From the NCBI GenBank assembly GCA_020058765.1, contig JAGVDM010000004.1:248001-312000 (forward strand): DNA of 64,000 nt, given 5' to 3'. The notes beneath the pieces were generated by a model that was not told the origin of the DNA, made no database searches, and saw only the letters and a list, made by a program, of their open reading frames with translations. The stretch is from Candidatus Peribacterales bacterium. GTDB taxonomy: Bacteria; Patescibacteriota; Gracilibacteria; Peribacterales; Peribacteraceae. Shown here piece by piece: positions 1 through 8,171 of the stretch. The first letter of the stretch is position 1; the number at the start of each line of letters is the position of its first letter. The position numbers and the translations under genes were made by a program.

Positions 1-1
1 C

Positions 2-283
2 TTCAACCTAGAAAAACAGATGCGCGAGCACGATGCGAAAGTCGGAGATGATCTGAAGAAGAAGGTGAATACGAAGATTGGTGACCTCAAAGAGCTGCTC
101 AAGAAGGAGGACGCCTCTGCCGAAGACTTGAAGAAGTCGACCGAAGCTCTAGCAACGGAAGCGCAGGAAATCGGTAAGATCATCTACGAAGCCGCAGCCA
201 AGGAGGGGGAGAAGAAGGCGGAATCGACCGATGAAAAAGTGGTAGATGCCGAGGTTGTGGACGAGGAGAAGAAAGACGAATAA
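2..283 (+). CDS. dnaK: Chaperone DnaK (Hsp70), C-terminal fragment
   Basis: The window opens inside this gene, in frame from base 2, so only the last 93 residues are seen. The visible part begins FNLEKQ and continues as the charged helical lid (LKKKVNTKIGDLKELL, LATEAQEIGKIIYEAA) that closes over the peptide-binding domain of Hsp70. It ends in a low-complexity acidic tail containing VVDAEVVDEE, as bacterial DnaK proteins do. The family is an ATP-driven cytoplasmic chaperone working with DnaJ and GrpE. The ATPase and substrate domains lie outside the window. A strong hairpin follows the stop codon, so this is probably the last gene of its transcript. Confidence 0.88.
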   Translation, partial: FNLEKQMREHDAKVGDDLKKKVNTKIGDLKELLKKEDASAEDLKKSTEALATEAQEIGKIIYEAAAKEGEKKAESTDEKVVDAEVVDEEKKDE

Positions 284-307
284 ACCGCACATACAAGGGA
301 TGAACAC

Positions 308-338
308 AAAGTCATGCGGACGCGCATGACTTTCTATT
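308..338 (+). terminator. Rho-independent terminator after dnaK
   Basis: A perfect 11-bp stem (308-318 with 323-333) with a 4-nt loop is followed by a T-rich stretch. It lies 25 bp after the dnaK stop. The right arm also supplies the weak -35 (TGACTT, 327-332) of the next gene, whose -10 (TATAAA, 350-355) is 17 bp further on. Confidence 0.75.
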
Positions 339-371
339 TGGCAACTTTATATAAAATTGTACAATTCTCAC

Positions 372-1019
372 ATGGTCGAACCAAGAAGAGTGGACATCAC
401 AGCGGATGAGGCAGAAGCACTTGTGCAACAGGACGATCGAAATGTCTTCGGTACAGAGTCGATGCAGAGAATTAGTGCTGCATTTCGTCGCAAAGTGAAA
501 GAAAGGGGCATTCCTGTAATGCAGCAAGTGCAGCAATTACTCAGTGAGCGTACGGATGAGAGTCGATCAAAGGCTCTCGCACTATTACAAAGCAGCACAC
601 CCCGCAATCCGGATGATCTCAATGACGCGCGCTATTTCTCCGTGTACTGGACGCTCGGAAAGACAAAAAAGGATGAAGGAGATGCACATCTTGCGCTCAG
701 GCACTTCCTGCAGGCCGTAGAGCAATTCCCGAGCAAGAGTCGTGCTGAGCACTACATGCTCATTGCCTCGCTCATCCAGGAGCTTTTCGCCAATGGCGAA
801 ACCGATGCAGCAGCAGTGCTGCAACGGGGGCTGTCGCAACTCTCACAACGTGTTCAATCAGCCACTCTAGAACGCCTGCACAATGAATATTCCAAACTGG
901 AGACCGGAGTACCAAGGAACTCGGCAAGCCGAACACCATTTGGCGATCGCCTCCCGATCAACGCGCAACCCATCAATGTGGTAGCAGGCAGAGTGGTACG
1001 GAGATTACGCGGAAACTAA
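372..1019 (+). CDS. Hypothetical helical protein with TPR-like segment
   Basis: A 215-residue soluble protein I do not recognise. It has no signal peptide or membrane helix. Residues about 85-170 alternate short amphipathic helices (YFSVYWTLGKTKKDEG, ALRHFLQAVEQFP, AEHYMLIASLIQELF) spaced like tetratricopeptide repeats, which suggests a protein-protein interaction role. The C-terminus is basic (GRVVRRLRGN). I chose the ATG at 372 because a -10-like TATAAA ends 16 bases upstream; an in-frame TTG at 357 is the alternative. The 3' end overlaps the convergent gap gene by 4 bp. No function is assigned. Confidence 0.6.
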   Translation: MVEPRRVDITADEAEALVQQDDRNVFGTESMQRISAAFRRKVKERGIPVMQQVQQLLSERTDESRSKALALLQSSTPRNPDDLNDARYFSVYWTLGKTKKDEGDAHLALRHFLQAVEQFPSKSRAEHYMLIASLIQELFANGETDAAAVLQRGLSQLSQRVQSATLERLHNEYSKLETGVPRNSASRTPFGDRLPINAQPINVVAGRVVRRLRGN

Positions 1020-2026
1020 AGCTTCTTGCCAATGTACGCTGCGAGCTCCACCAATCGATTGGCGTAGCCCCATTCGTTGTCGTACCAGCCAAAAGCTTTT
1101 ACGAGTGAGCCTTTGCCTGCAGGCTGCACATCGGTGAGATCGGCATCCACAATACAGCTGTGGCTGTCGCCAACGATATCGCGCGAGACGATAGGATTGC
1201 GCTCAACGTGCAGGATACTAGGGTGCTTTTTCTCGTACGCGTCGTACGCGGCAAGGATTTCCTCCACAGTCGCCGGCTTTTTGGTGATCACCGTAAGATC
1301 GGTGATGCTCCCCGTGGGCGTAGGCACACGCAACGAAGAGCCATTGAGCTTCCCCTCCAGTTCCGGCACCACGAGCCCGATTGCCTTCGCGGCACCTGTG
1401 GTCGAAGGCACAATGCTCTGGGTTGCCCCTCGTGCACGGCGAAGATCTTTGTGTGGGAGATCGAGCAAGTTCTGATCGTTCGTGAAGCTATGTACGGTGG
1501 TCATGAATCCGGATTCGACGCCGAACGCATCCGAAAGAACTTTCACAAGCGGTGCTAAGCAGTTTGTGGTGCACGATGCATTACTAATCACGTGCATTGT
1601 CTTTGGATCGTACGTCTCTTCGTTCACGCCAAGGCAGAACGTGCCATCTGCTTTGTCTTTGCAAGGAGCAGAGATAATTACCTTCTTCGCACCACCAACG
1701 AGGTGTGCGGCAGCAGCGTCGCGCTTCGTGAATACACCAGTGCATTCGAGCACCACATCTACTTTGTAATCCTTATGCGGAAGTTTGCTCGGATCTTTCT
1801 CCTCTGTGGTAGCTATCGTCTTCCCATCAATGGAAATGCCGTTTTCGTTTGCCGATACATCACCCGCAAACGTGCCGTAGGTGGAATCATACTTCAAGAG
1901 ATGCGCAAGCGTGACGTCGTCCGTGAGATCGTTGATGAGCACCACGTGCAGATCTGGATGCTTGGCGAGAATGATGCGCAATGCCTGGCGCCCAATACGA
2001 CCGAATCCATTGATAGCAATGTTCAT
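1016..2026 (-). CDS. gap: Glyceraldehyde-3-phosphate dehydrogenase, NAD type
   Basis: This 336-residue enzyme oxidises glyceraldehyde-3-phosphate to 1,3-bisphosphoglycerate in glycolysis. The Rossmann motif INGFGRIGR is at residues 5-13. The catalytic cysteine lies in SNASCTTNC near residue 152, with the partner histidine in TTVHSFTNDQ. Asp33 in LINDLTD is the residue that grips the adenosine ribose of NAD and disfavours NADP. DLPHKDLRRARGA is the usual catabolic S-loop. I chose the start MNIAING; the upstream in-frame extension is not conserved. The leader has no Shine-Dalgarno site but a pyrimidine tract (ACTCCCCTCTTTGCT) directly before ATG and a TATGAT hexamer 23 bases upstream. A second, different GAPDH is at 40333-41355. 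Confidence 0.95.
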   Translation of the reverse strand: MNIAINGFGRIGRQALRIILAKHPDLHVVLINDLTDDVTLAHLLKYDSTYGTFAGDVSANENGISIDGKTIATTEEKDPSKLPHKDYKVDVVLECTGVFTKRDAAAAHLVGGAKKVIISAPCKDKADGTFCLGVNEETYDPKTMHVISNASCTTNCLAPLVKVLSDAFGVESGFMTTVHSFTNDQNLLDLPHKDLRRARGATQSIVPSTTGAAKAIGLVVPELEGKLNGSSLRVPTPTGSITDLTVITKKPATVEEILAAYDAYEKKHPSILHVERNPIVSRDIVGDSHSCIVDADLTDVQPAGKGSLVKAFGWYDNEWGYANRLVELAAYIGKKL

Positions 2027-2086
2027 AGCAAAGAGGGGAGTTGTGCCTCCATCATACGGCAATGGCGCCTGAGCTCAACCCAGCTC

Positions 2087-3346
2087 TTAGGCGCCTTTGA
2101 TAAGCGGGGATCGACGATCTGCAATGTCGCCCGTCGCCTGGAAGAACGCTTGGGAGAAATCTTTGTTGGTGATTTCCCCCTCAGTAACGTTCCGGCATGT
2201 TTTGCATGTTTGCCCGTACGTGCCAGGTTCCACAGTGGGGCCGGCAAGAATACCTGCGTGAATTGGCCAGTGGTCGCGACCCGGACCTTCCTTCCATGAG
2301 CTGTTGAGTTTCGGCGTACGCCCATACTCACCACGCATGGCGATTACCACTCGATCGCTGTACCGGCGAATGAGCTCGGCAACAGCCTGATCAAGCTGCG
2401 GGCAAATTTCTGTCATGCGACCTCGAACATCCCAGTGGTGATCGAAACTCCCTGCCTCTACCACTACCAAACGTGTGTCGCCCTGATCTGGATCTGCCAT
2501 GCGACCTGCAAATTCCATGATTTCACCGTATGGGTTATCCCCGAATGCCTCGCGATCTTTGTCATTCGATGAACCCATGCTGTTGAGGACTGTGAGTGCA
2601 CTTCCATTGAGGATATGCAGCGCCTGATCACGTAAAGCATCGACGCGCTGCGTTTGTTTGTTCGTGAACGAAGAGCGATCGAGTTGCCCCCGAAGAGATA
2701 AGCGATCATTGAGCCGTTCCTGTGTAAGACCTTCGGTAATTTTTACGCTCTGGGCAATGTAGCCCTTCTGTTTTTCATCCCACTCAATACGAATAGATTG
2801 CGATAACTCCAGTTCGCTATCATGTTCAGATTTGAATACGGGGAACACGCCCGGAGTAACTGCATTCACGTACGGTATTTGCCGAGCATTACGACCGAGT
2901 GCAGTTACCAAATGTGTACCGTCTGGTGTTTGGAGCCAATTGCGATAGGCAGTGGAATGCACGCCAGAATCGGTGACGGTCATGGCACGCAACAATGCAT
3001 ATTGGTCATCCATTTCCGCAAGTTTCGGGAACAGCTCGGAATACACTGCATTGCCAGTTTTTGTAGGTACACCAGTAAATGGCCCACGGAATTCCCCTGG
3101 GGCATCTGGCTTATAATCGAAAGAGTCCATTTGGCTCATGGCACCAGCAAGCAACACAACAATGGCATTGCGGTGTGAACGAGTAATCCCCTCCGTAGGG
3201 CGACGCGTCATATCGACTGGTGCAGGCTCAGCAGCTCCCACCTCCGACGATGGAAACATGCGTGCAACAAGTGCGCTCCCGGCCGCACCTGTGGCAAGTG
3301 TGAGCAGATGCCGTCTGCTCATGGGGGTATTGAATGACTCCCGCAT
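2087..3346 (-). CDS. DUF1501 family protein with Tat-type signal
   Basis: A 419-residue exported protein. The N-terminus carries a twin-arginine-like signal (SRRHLLTLATGAAGSALVA), so export is probably folded and Tat-dependent. The body matches DUF1501, a sulfatase/alkaline-phosphatase-like family abundant in Planctomycetes. Visible family signatures are VVLLAGAMSQMDSFD near the start of the domain, VVEAGSFDHHWD, and GEYGRTPKLN followed by GRDHWP near the C-terminus, where His/Asp residues are expected to bind metal. Substrates of the family are unknown. The start at 3346 is preceded by GATACT and six bases, the leaderless arrangement common here; ATG at 3322, directly at the twin arginines, is possible. 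No Tat translocase gene is in the window. Confidence 0.8.
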   Translation of the reverse strand: MRESFNTPMSRRHLLTLATGAAGSALVARMFPSSEVGAAEPAPVDMTRRPTEGITRSHRNAIVVLLAGAMSQMDSFDYKPDAPGEFRGPFTGVPTKTGNAVYSELFPKLAEMDDQYALLRAMTVTDSGVHSTAYRNWLQTPDGTHLVTALGRNARQIPYVNAVTPGVFPVFKSEHDSELELSQSIRIEWDEKQKGYIAQSVKITEGLTQERLNDRLSLRGQLDRSSFTNKQTQRVDALRDQALHILNGSALTVLNSMGSSNDKDREAFGDNPYGEIMEFAGRMADPDQGDTRLVVVEAGSFDHHWDVRGRMTEICPQLDQAVAELIRRYSDRVVIAMRGEYGRTPKLNSSWKEGPGRDHWPIHAGILAGPTVEPGTYGQTCKTCRNVTEGEITNKDFSQAFFQATGDIADRRSPLIKGA

Positions 3347-3453
3347 ACCGCGAGTATCACCCCGGGCTTGCATCACGCAAATGCACTCGTGTATCGAAAG
3401 TCACAATGTAGCCATTGAGCCCTTGGTGGAGAGGCTAGAACGATCCACCGACC

Positions 3454-4278
3454 TTACAATTTCTCAAATGTGCGCTGCAGCACCAGTGTGTCATCCTCCA
3501 GGAGTGGGGATTCACACACCACCACTCCGCCGACTTTGCGCTGCTTGAGTACTGTAAGGAAATCCCGCCAGCGAGCATCGCTCTCGGCAAGCGGCAAGTG
3601 TCGCCGCTCGCCCTTGGCGGTGTACTCAATACCAGAGTAGTGCATGTGCATGGTTTTGAGCGCGCTCTTGCCGAGGTGCTCTTCGTACAAATCCAGCATG
3701 GTGTTCCATTCTTTTGCCGTGTTCCATTCGCCGTTGCTCCGCGCATGCATGTGCGCCGGATCCACACACGGGTAGATGCCAAACATTGCACTCAAACGCA
3801 GCACTTCATCCAGCGTGCCAAATTGCGTGCCCTTGCCCATGGTCTCGTAGGCGAGGTTGATCGTGAGGTTCTTCTTCTTCGCTTGGGCAAGAATATCTTC
3901 TGTAGCAGCACAGACGTTCTCGAATGCGCGCGCAGGATCGGTACCCATGTAGAACGCCGGATGCACGCACACCGAATGCGCACCGGCGAGTTGACCCATT
4001 TCCATGGCATCCAGAATGCGGCGCTTACTGGCAACGAGTGTGGCCTTTTCTGACGAATTGAGGTTGATGTAGTACGGCGCATGCACCGTGAGGTACATAT
4101 CAAGCTCCTCGGCTGTTTGGCGGATTTCTGCAATGCGCTCAGGGTTCTTGGGCACCTGCTGCACCCACTCCATTTCCATTGCTGCAATGCCGAGTGCGCG
4201 AGCACGCTTTAACCCCTCCACCGTGCCACCGGGCTTGGGCGTGGAATGCGGTGTACCGGCAACGGCAAAACGGAGCAT
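3454..4278 (-). CDS. Endonuclease IV-like TIM-barrel (AP endonuclease family 2)
   Basis: A 274-residue protein close to the usual length of endonuclease IV (about 280). The family nicks DNA 5' of abasic sites with three metal ions. Candidate metal ligands follow the Nfo order: His in LTVHAPYYINL, His in SVCVHPAFY, Glu in NLAYETMGKGTQ, Asp and His in YPCVDPAHMHAR, His in KTMHMHYSG, and Glu in VVCESP at the end. The CVDPAHMHA segment corresponds to the CIDTCH motif of Nfo, so it is a divergent member. Some TIM-barrel relatives act on sugars, so the DNA-repair role is inferred. A TAGCAT hexamer ends six bases before the ATG, supporting this start and a leaderless mRNA. Confidence 0.8.
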   Translation of the reverse strand: MLRFAVAGTPHSTPKPGGTVEGLKRARALGIAAMEMEWVQQVPKNPERIAEIRQTAEELDMYLTVHAPYYINLNSSEKATLVASKRRILDAMEMGQLAGAHSVCVHPAFYMGTDPARAFENVCAATEDILAQAKKKNLTINLAYETMGKGTQFGTLDEVLRLSAMFGIYPCVDPAHMHARSNGEWNTAKEWNTMLDLYEEHLGKSALKTMHMHYSGIEYTAKGERRHLPLAESDARWRDFLTVLKQRKVGGVVVCESPLLEDDTLVLQRTFEKL

Positions 4279-4314
4279 GTGAGCATGCTACCAGAACAGA
4301 ATGACTCCTGCGTG

Positions 4315-4698
4315 CTATAAGCGGGTAAAGACGATCTCTGGTGCAATACCCGAAAGACGGAGCGTGCGTGAATCTTCTACGGTAACCGTGACCGGAATAG
4401 TGGACGCCGCCTGCCCGGGAATTGCGATGTACATAGACGCAGCAAAACTCTTACCTGTGTATTCACCTTCCCACGTGAGCTGACCAGCGGGAATGCAGGC
4501 ATCTCCCGTGATTTTCGTTGCACGAACGATGCTGCCATCCTGGGAGATCACAATATCTTGCTCATGCTCCTGACCATCACAGAAATACCCTGTGCCAACC
4601 CACTCTCCTGCAAGGGAATCAGTCGAACAGCTTTTCACAATCAATAGAACGACAAGGACTACGCAAACGACAATAACGACTCTGAAACAACGACGCAT
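4315..4698 (-). CDS. Small membrane-anchored protein
   Basis: A 127-residue protein with an N-terminal hydrophobic helix (residues about 6-24, VVIVVCVVLVVLLIV) followed by KSCST. The cysteine could be a poor lipobox, but Lys at -2 is unusual, so a simple membrane anchor is as likely. The exposed part (AGEWVGTGYFCDGQ ... LTWEGEYTGKSF ... RTLRLSG) looks like a small beta-rich domain of the lipocalin/DUF-type kind. Function is unknown. The start fits TACTGT ending six bases upstream of the ATG. It lies divergent to the CCA enzyme at 4774, with 75 bp between the starts. Confidence 0.6.
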   Translation of the reverse strand: MRRCFRVVIVVCVVLVVLLIVKSCSTDSLAGEWVGTGYFCDGQEHEQDIVISQDGSIVRATKITGDACIPAGQLTWEGEYTGKSFAASMYIAIPGQAASTIPVTVTVEDSRTLRLSGIAPEIVFTRL

Positions 4699-4773
4699 AC
4701 CCAAACAGTACCATACGGCAAACGCAGGGCATAGTGAGGTGCTTTTCTGCTGTTGATTACCTATAGTCGTGCT

Positions 4774-6129
4774 GTGCCGCTCACGAAAGACATCATTGAT
4801 CGCACGTTGCGCACAGCGCACGGCGAGCAGGCGTATCGGCTCGTGGAAACACTCACCGATGCAGGGCACGACGCATGGTGGGTGGGTGGCTGTGTGCGCG
4901 ACATGCTGCTTGGCAGCATTCCCAAAGATATCGACATTGCCACATCTGCATTACCAACTGAGCTCACTGCACTCTTCAAAAAGACAGATGACAGTTCCGC
5001 TGCTCTGGGTGCAGTACTCGTGTCCATCGAGGGGCACGTGTTCGAAGTCACCACATTCCGCGAAGACGATACCGCTTCGGATGGGCGACACCCGGAATCT
5101 GTGCGCTTTGGGGATCGCCGGCACGATGCAGCCCGGCGCGACTTTACGGTGAATGCCATGTACTGGCACCCGATCTCTCAAGAGCTCTACGACCCCTACG
5201 ATGGAGAAAAAGATCTCCGCGAGCGCTTGATCCGTTTTATTGGTGAACCAAAAACACGCATTGAGCACGATGCACTTCGCCTACTCCGTGCTGTGCGGTT
5301 CCGTGCAGCAATCGATGGGCAATATCACCCAGATACTTTTACAGCACTGCATGATCGCGCAGCAGACATTGCTGTGCTTTCGGGAACGCGCAGATTCCGC
5401 GAGCTCGAGAAAATATTGCTCGGCCCACACCCAGATATTGCCTTTGAGGATTTGTGGGAAACCGATGTGATCGAAGCACTCATACCAGAGCTGCATGCAT
5501 GCAAAGGCGTGGCACAGCCTACCGTTCCTCACGGCAAAAACGACGTGTGGACGCACACCATGCGCGCCATTGCGAGCTTTACAGAAGACCACGGTGCCGA
5601 CGTGCGCTGGGCAACGCTCTTCCACGATATCGGCAAGCCAAAAACATTCTCCATCGAAGAGGATCGCATTCACTTTAATGAGCACGCATCGGTGGGTGCA
5701 GATATGGCGCGCTCCATCTTGGATCGCCTGCAATGCCCGGCGAAACGGCGCGACAAGATTGCCTGGATTGTGGATCACCACATGATGATGGGGACATTCA
5801 AAGAATTGGACGTAGAGCGAAAAGGGTATTGGTACTACCACCCATGGTTCCTGGAACTTTTGCAGCTCTTCTGGCTCGATATTGCTGGCACGCATGAGCA
5901 GCGCTTCGGCTTCTACGAAGAAATCATTGCCGACTACAATGCATTCCTGGATGCACACCCGCTGCCACCCAAACCAATCCTGGATGGCAATGACGTGATG
6001 GCAATCCTTGGCATTCAGCCAGGGCACGAGCTCGGCAAAGTACTCAAAGAACTCTACAGCGCACAAGTGTCGGGTGACATTACCACGCGCGCAGAAGCGG
6101 AAATCTTCCTACGCAAACGGTTTGCTTGA
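4774..6129 (+). CDS. cca: CCA-adding enzyme / poly(A) polymerase family, with HD domain
   Basis: This 451-residue nucleotidyltransferase adds or repairs the CCA tail of tRNAs. The head domain shows WWVGGCVRD (residues about 36-43), the catalytic DID pair at 52-54, the FEVTTFRED strand and the RRDFTVNAM motif. The neck follows at RLLRAVRFRA. An HD phosphohydrolase domain lies near 285 (TLFHDIGKP, then WIVDHHMM), as in many bacterial class II enzymes. The GTG start is chosen because TATAGT ends exactly six bases before it; upstream in-frame residues are not family-like. Both tRNA genes in the window already encode CCA, so repair rather than synthesis may be its main job. Confidence 0.9.
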   Translation: MPLTKDIIDRTLRTAHGEQAYRLVETLTDAGHDAWWVGGCVRDMLLGSIPKDIDIATSALPTELTALFKKTDDSSAALGAVLVSIEGHVFEVTTFREDDTASDGRHPESVRFGDRRHDAARRDFTVNAMYWHPISQELYDPYDGEKDLRERLIRFIGEPKTRIEHDALRLLRAVRFRAAIDGQYHPDTFTALHDRAADIAVLSGTRRFRELEKILLGPHPDIAFEDLWETDVIEALIPELHACKGVAQPTVPHGKNDVWTHTMRAIASFTEDHGADVRWATLFHDIGKPKTFSIEEDRIHFNEHASVGADMARSILDRLQCPAKRRDKIAWIVDHHMMMGTFKELDVERKGYWYYHPWFLELLQLFWLDIAGTHEQRFGFYEEIIADYNAFLDAHPLPPKPILDGNDVMAILGIQPGHELGKVLKELYSAQVSGDITTRAEAEIFLRKRFA

Positions 6130-7596
6130 TCAACGTTTCGGCAGTTCAAGAAGCACGCCATCGCCACCCGAGGAGGAGCGGTTCCAATCGGTGAGGTACC
6201 CGTACCCACGCATTCGTACTTGTGCCGGCTTTACGGTTGCGGGCAGGTCGATATCGAACACATGGCCGACATCTGGGCGATACACCAGCGTGCCGCGCCC
6301 GGTGTAGAGCACTTTGCCCTGATCATCGAGGAGCGTGAACGTGTTGCAGTTCACAGCGGCTTCGATCCAGAAGGTTGTAGGTGTATCGATCGGGTTGGAT
6401 GCTTTGGCACGCACAGATACCGCGCCCTTCTCTGCATTGTAGGTGGCTGCCGCAATCTGCGAGCTCGTGTTCACCGCAGTACCATCGAGCGGGAGATCGT
6501 AGTCCTTTGGCTGCGCCAGGAGCGCGCCATGCAGCAGAACGGCACGCCGATGCTTTTCGGACTCTGGCACAAAACGTTCCTCGGAATGCGGGGAACAGTA
6601 GTCTGCCGTGGACTTGGTGAGCTCTGGCTTACCGAGTTTCTCCACTCCTTCCCCTGTGGGCCACTGGAACTTCGTCATTTCAATGACGACGTGATAGTGC
6701 CCATGCATGTTCACCGCCTCGGCACCCTTGAGTGTTGCCATCGCAATCTGTGGATCACAGAAAACGCGCAATACTGGAATACCATCCTCACCGGCTTCTT
6801 CCTCTACACAGAGGAACCGGCCGGTTTTGTCCGCAAAGACATTCCGGCGACGATCGTCGTGTGGTCGTAGCGCAATGCTGTCTGGCCCCTCGGCTGCCGC
6901 AGGATACGCCTGGAGCCCCCGACAAATTTGCTGCAGCACTTCGGCATAGCTGTTGTTCTTGGTTTCCATGTTGAGCTGCTGCAATCGCTGGTGATCTGGC
7001 ACATCGGAAAGCGACACGCTGATGCCCGACTGCGCGCGCAACTGCGCAAGCGCATGATCTGCTTTCGAATTTGGCAGAAGTGCAATGCGCGTGGGCGCAT
7101 CTGCAGATTCGTACTCCATAAGCGAGTTTGCATACCGCAAACGGGAAACCTGCTCTACGGAGTGCACATCTTTCTTCGGCGTAATGATTTGCAGAATTGC
7201 CGCATCCACTTCTGGCGGTCGTGGATTCATAAACTTCACAAGCTCCAGAAGCGACGCTTGAATACTCTTCTGCGCCCGTTCGCGTGTCGCGAATGCGTCA
7301 TCATCCAGTGCAGGGATTTCTGCTTTCAGTTTTTGGAGCAGAACCGGGAGCTGGTCGCGCTTCCACACTTCCACGGGATCATGTGTATGTACCTGTTGCA
7401 GGGCATCTTTCCCCGAATCATTTGAAGTTGCAGCAGGAGGGAACGCGGATTCCTGTGCGCGGCTCTCTGAGGGCTGCACGACGGCAGAACCCATCGCCAG
7501 CGCCGCCCACGCAGTGATGTGGCCCACAGCGGCAGCAATACCTGGTGACCGAGGGGCAGAACCAAAAGACTCGCGAAGGGAAGATGGAATGTTCAT
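6130..7596 (-). CDS. Secreted protein of unknown function
   Basis: A 488-residue exported protein. The N-terminus has a hydrophobic stretch (AAVGHITAWAALAMGSAVV) followed by a plausible cleavage site near SRAQES. The mature part has a helical region (about 50-190) containing ALDDDAFATRERAQKS, a phrase typical of large Planctomycetes-type secreted proteins, then beta-rich segments (IPVLRVFCDPQ, FDIDLPATVKPAQVRMRGYGYL) that look like an adhesion or Ig-type fold near the C-terminus. No catalytic motif is visible. TACGAT ends eight bases before the ATG. Its stop abuts the cca stop, so the two genes converge with no spacer. Confidence 0.6.
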   Translation of the reverse strand: MNIPSSLRESFGSAPRSPGIAAAVGHITAWAALAMGSAVVQPSESRAQESAFPPAATSNDSGKDALQQVHTHDPVEVWKRDQLPVLLQKLKAEIPALDDDAFATRERAQKSIQASLLELVKFMNPRPPEVDAAILQIITPKKDVHSVEQVSRLRYANSLMEYESADAPTRIALLPNSKADHALAQLRAQSGISVSLSDVPDHQRLQQLNMETKNNSYAEVLQQICRGLQAYPAAAEGPDSIALRPHDDRRRNVFADKTGRFLCVEEEAGEDGIPVLRVFCDPQIAMATLKGAEAVNMHGHYHVVIEMTKFQWPTGEGVEKLGKPELTKSTADYCSPHSEERFVPESEKHRRAVLLHGALLAQPKDYDLPLDGTAVNTSSQIAAATYNAEKGAVSVRAKASNPIDTPTTFWIEAAVNCNTFTLLDDQGKVLYTGRGTLVYRPDVGHVFDIDLPATVKPAQVRMRGYGYLTDWNRSSSGGDGVLLELPKR

Positions 7597-7661
7597 AGCT
7601 TCGGATCGTACACCTGTGGTTTCACCCACCGGGAAGATTTTCTGCGACGTTCTGCGCCAAC

Positions 7662-7690
7662 GAAAAAAATGCCGCTCTGTGAGCGGCATT
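7662..7690 (-). terminator. Terminator of the 7721-8071 gene
   Basis: On the minus strand a perfect 10-bp stem (7681-7690 with 7668-7677) and 3-nt loop run into a T tract (plus-strand A run at 7663-7669). It lies just downstream of the small membrane protein and upstream of the next gene. Confidence 0.8.
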
Positions 7691-7720
7691 CCAGTAACCT
7701 GCGAAGTCCTACTCACTCAT

Positions 7721-8071
7721 TTACACCTTGCTCTTGCTCCCAAAGCCCACAATCAAACACAGGAATGCGATGCCAACGTACAGACCGATTTCTGTGGTGT
7801 TTACTGCAAAGAAGCCAAACACATTGCCATTCATGACCAGTGCGGCTACTGCAGCAACAGCAAACAGGATACCCGTGAGAATGAGCAGCATCCGCGCACG
7901 GCCATACGTGCCCGCAGCTGCAAAGAGCAGCACACCCAAAACGATATGGAGAATATTCTGCGTGGTATCAAAGCTCAATCCGGCGAAGGAAGACATAGCG
8001 AAGCCAACAATGCCGAGCACAAGAAGCGCAATGCCTCCAACGCGGGCAAGGAGTTTTACGAACATCGTCAT
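7721..8071 (-). CDS. Four-TM membrane protein (DUF4383-like)
   Basis: A 116-residue integral membrane protein with four hydrophobic helices (ARVGGIALLVLGIVGF, NILHIVLGVLLFAAAG, ARMLLILTGILFAVAAV, GLYVGIAFLCLIVGFG) and a short basic C-terminus. The layout and the N..LHIVLGVLLFAAA segment recall the small DUF4383-type membrane proteins, whose function is unknown. The start is the ATG at 8071 (a second ATG is two codons on). The leader is a pyrimidine tract (TTCCCCTTTCCTCTT) with TACAGT about 28 bases upstream. A good terminator follows, so it is probably monocistronic. Confidence 0.65.
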   Translation of the reverse strand: MTMFVKLLARVGGIALLVLGIVGFAMSSFAGLSFDTTQNILHIVLGVLLFAAAGTYGRARMLLILTGILFAVAAVAALVMNGNVFGFFAVNTTEIGLYVGIAFLCLIVGFGSKSKV

Positions 8072-8126
8072 AAGAGGAAAGGGGAACAGTTGCCCCGCAC
8101 TGTAGCACAACTCACAGTGCAACAGA

Positions 8127-8150
8127 AAAGAGCGGCACATGCCGCTCTTT
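8127..8150 (-). terminator. Hairpin terminator after the SIMPL gene
   Basis: A 24-base palindrome (11-bp arms, 2-nt centre) beginning and ending in A/T runs, located 21 bp beyond the stop of the SIMPL-domain gene. On the minus strand it is followed by TTTTCTG. It could terminate in both directions. Confidence 0.6.
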
Positions 8151-8171
8151 GGACTGCGATAGAAGTGATAA

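Noticed and set aside
2064-2095. Intrinsic terminator after the DUF1501 gene
   Set aside because: A 7-bp stem with a bulged extension exists, but it overlaps the stop codon and no T run follows on the minus strand.
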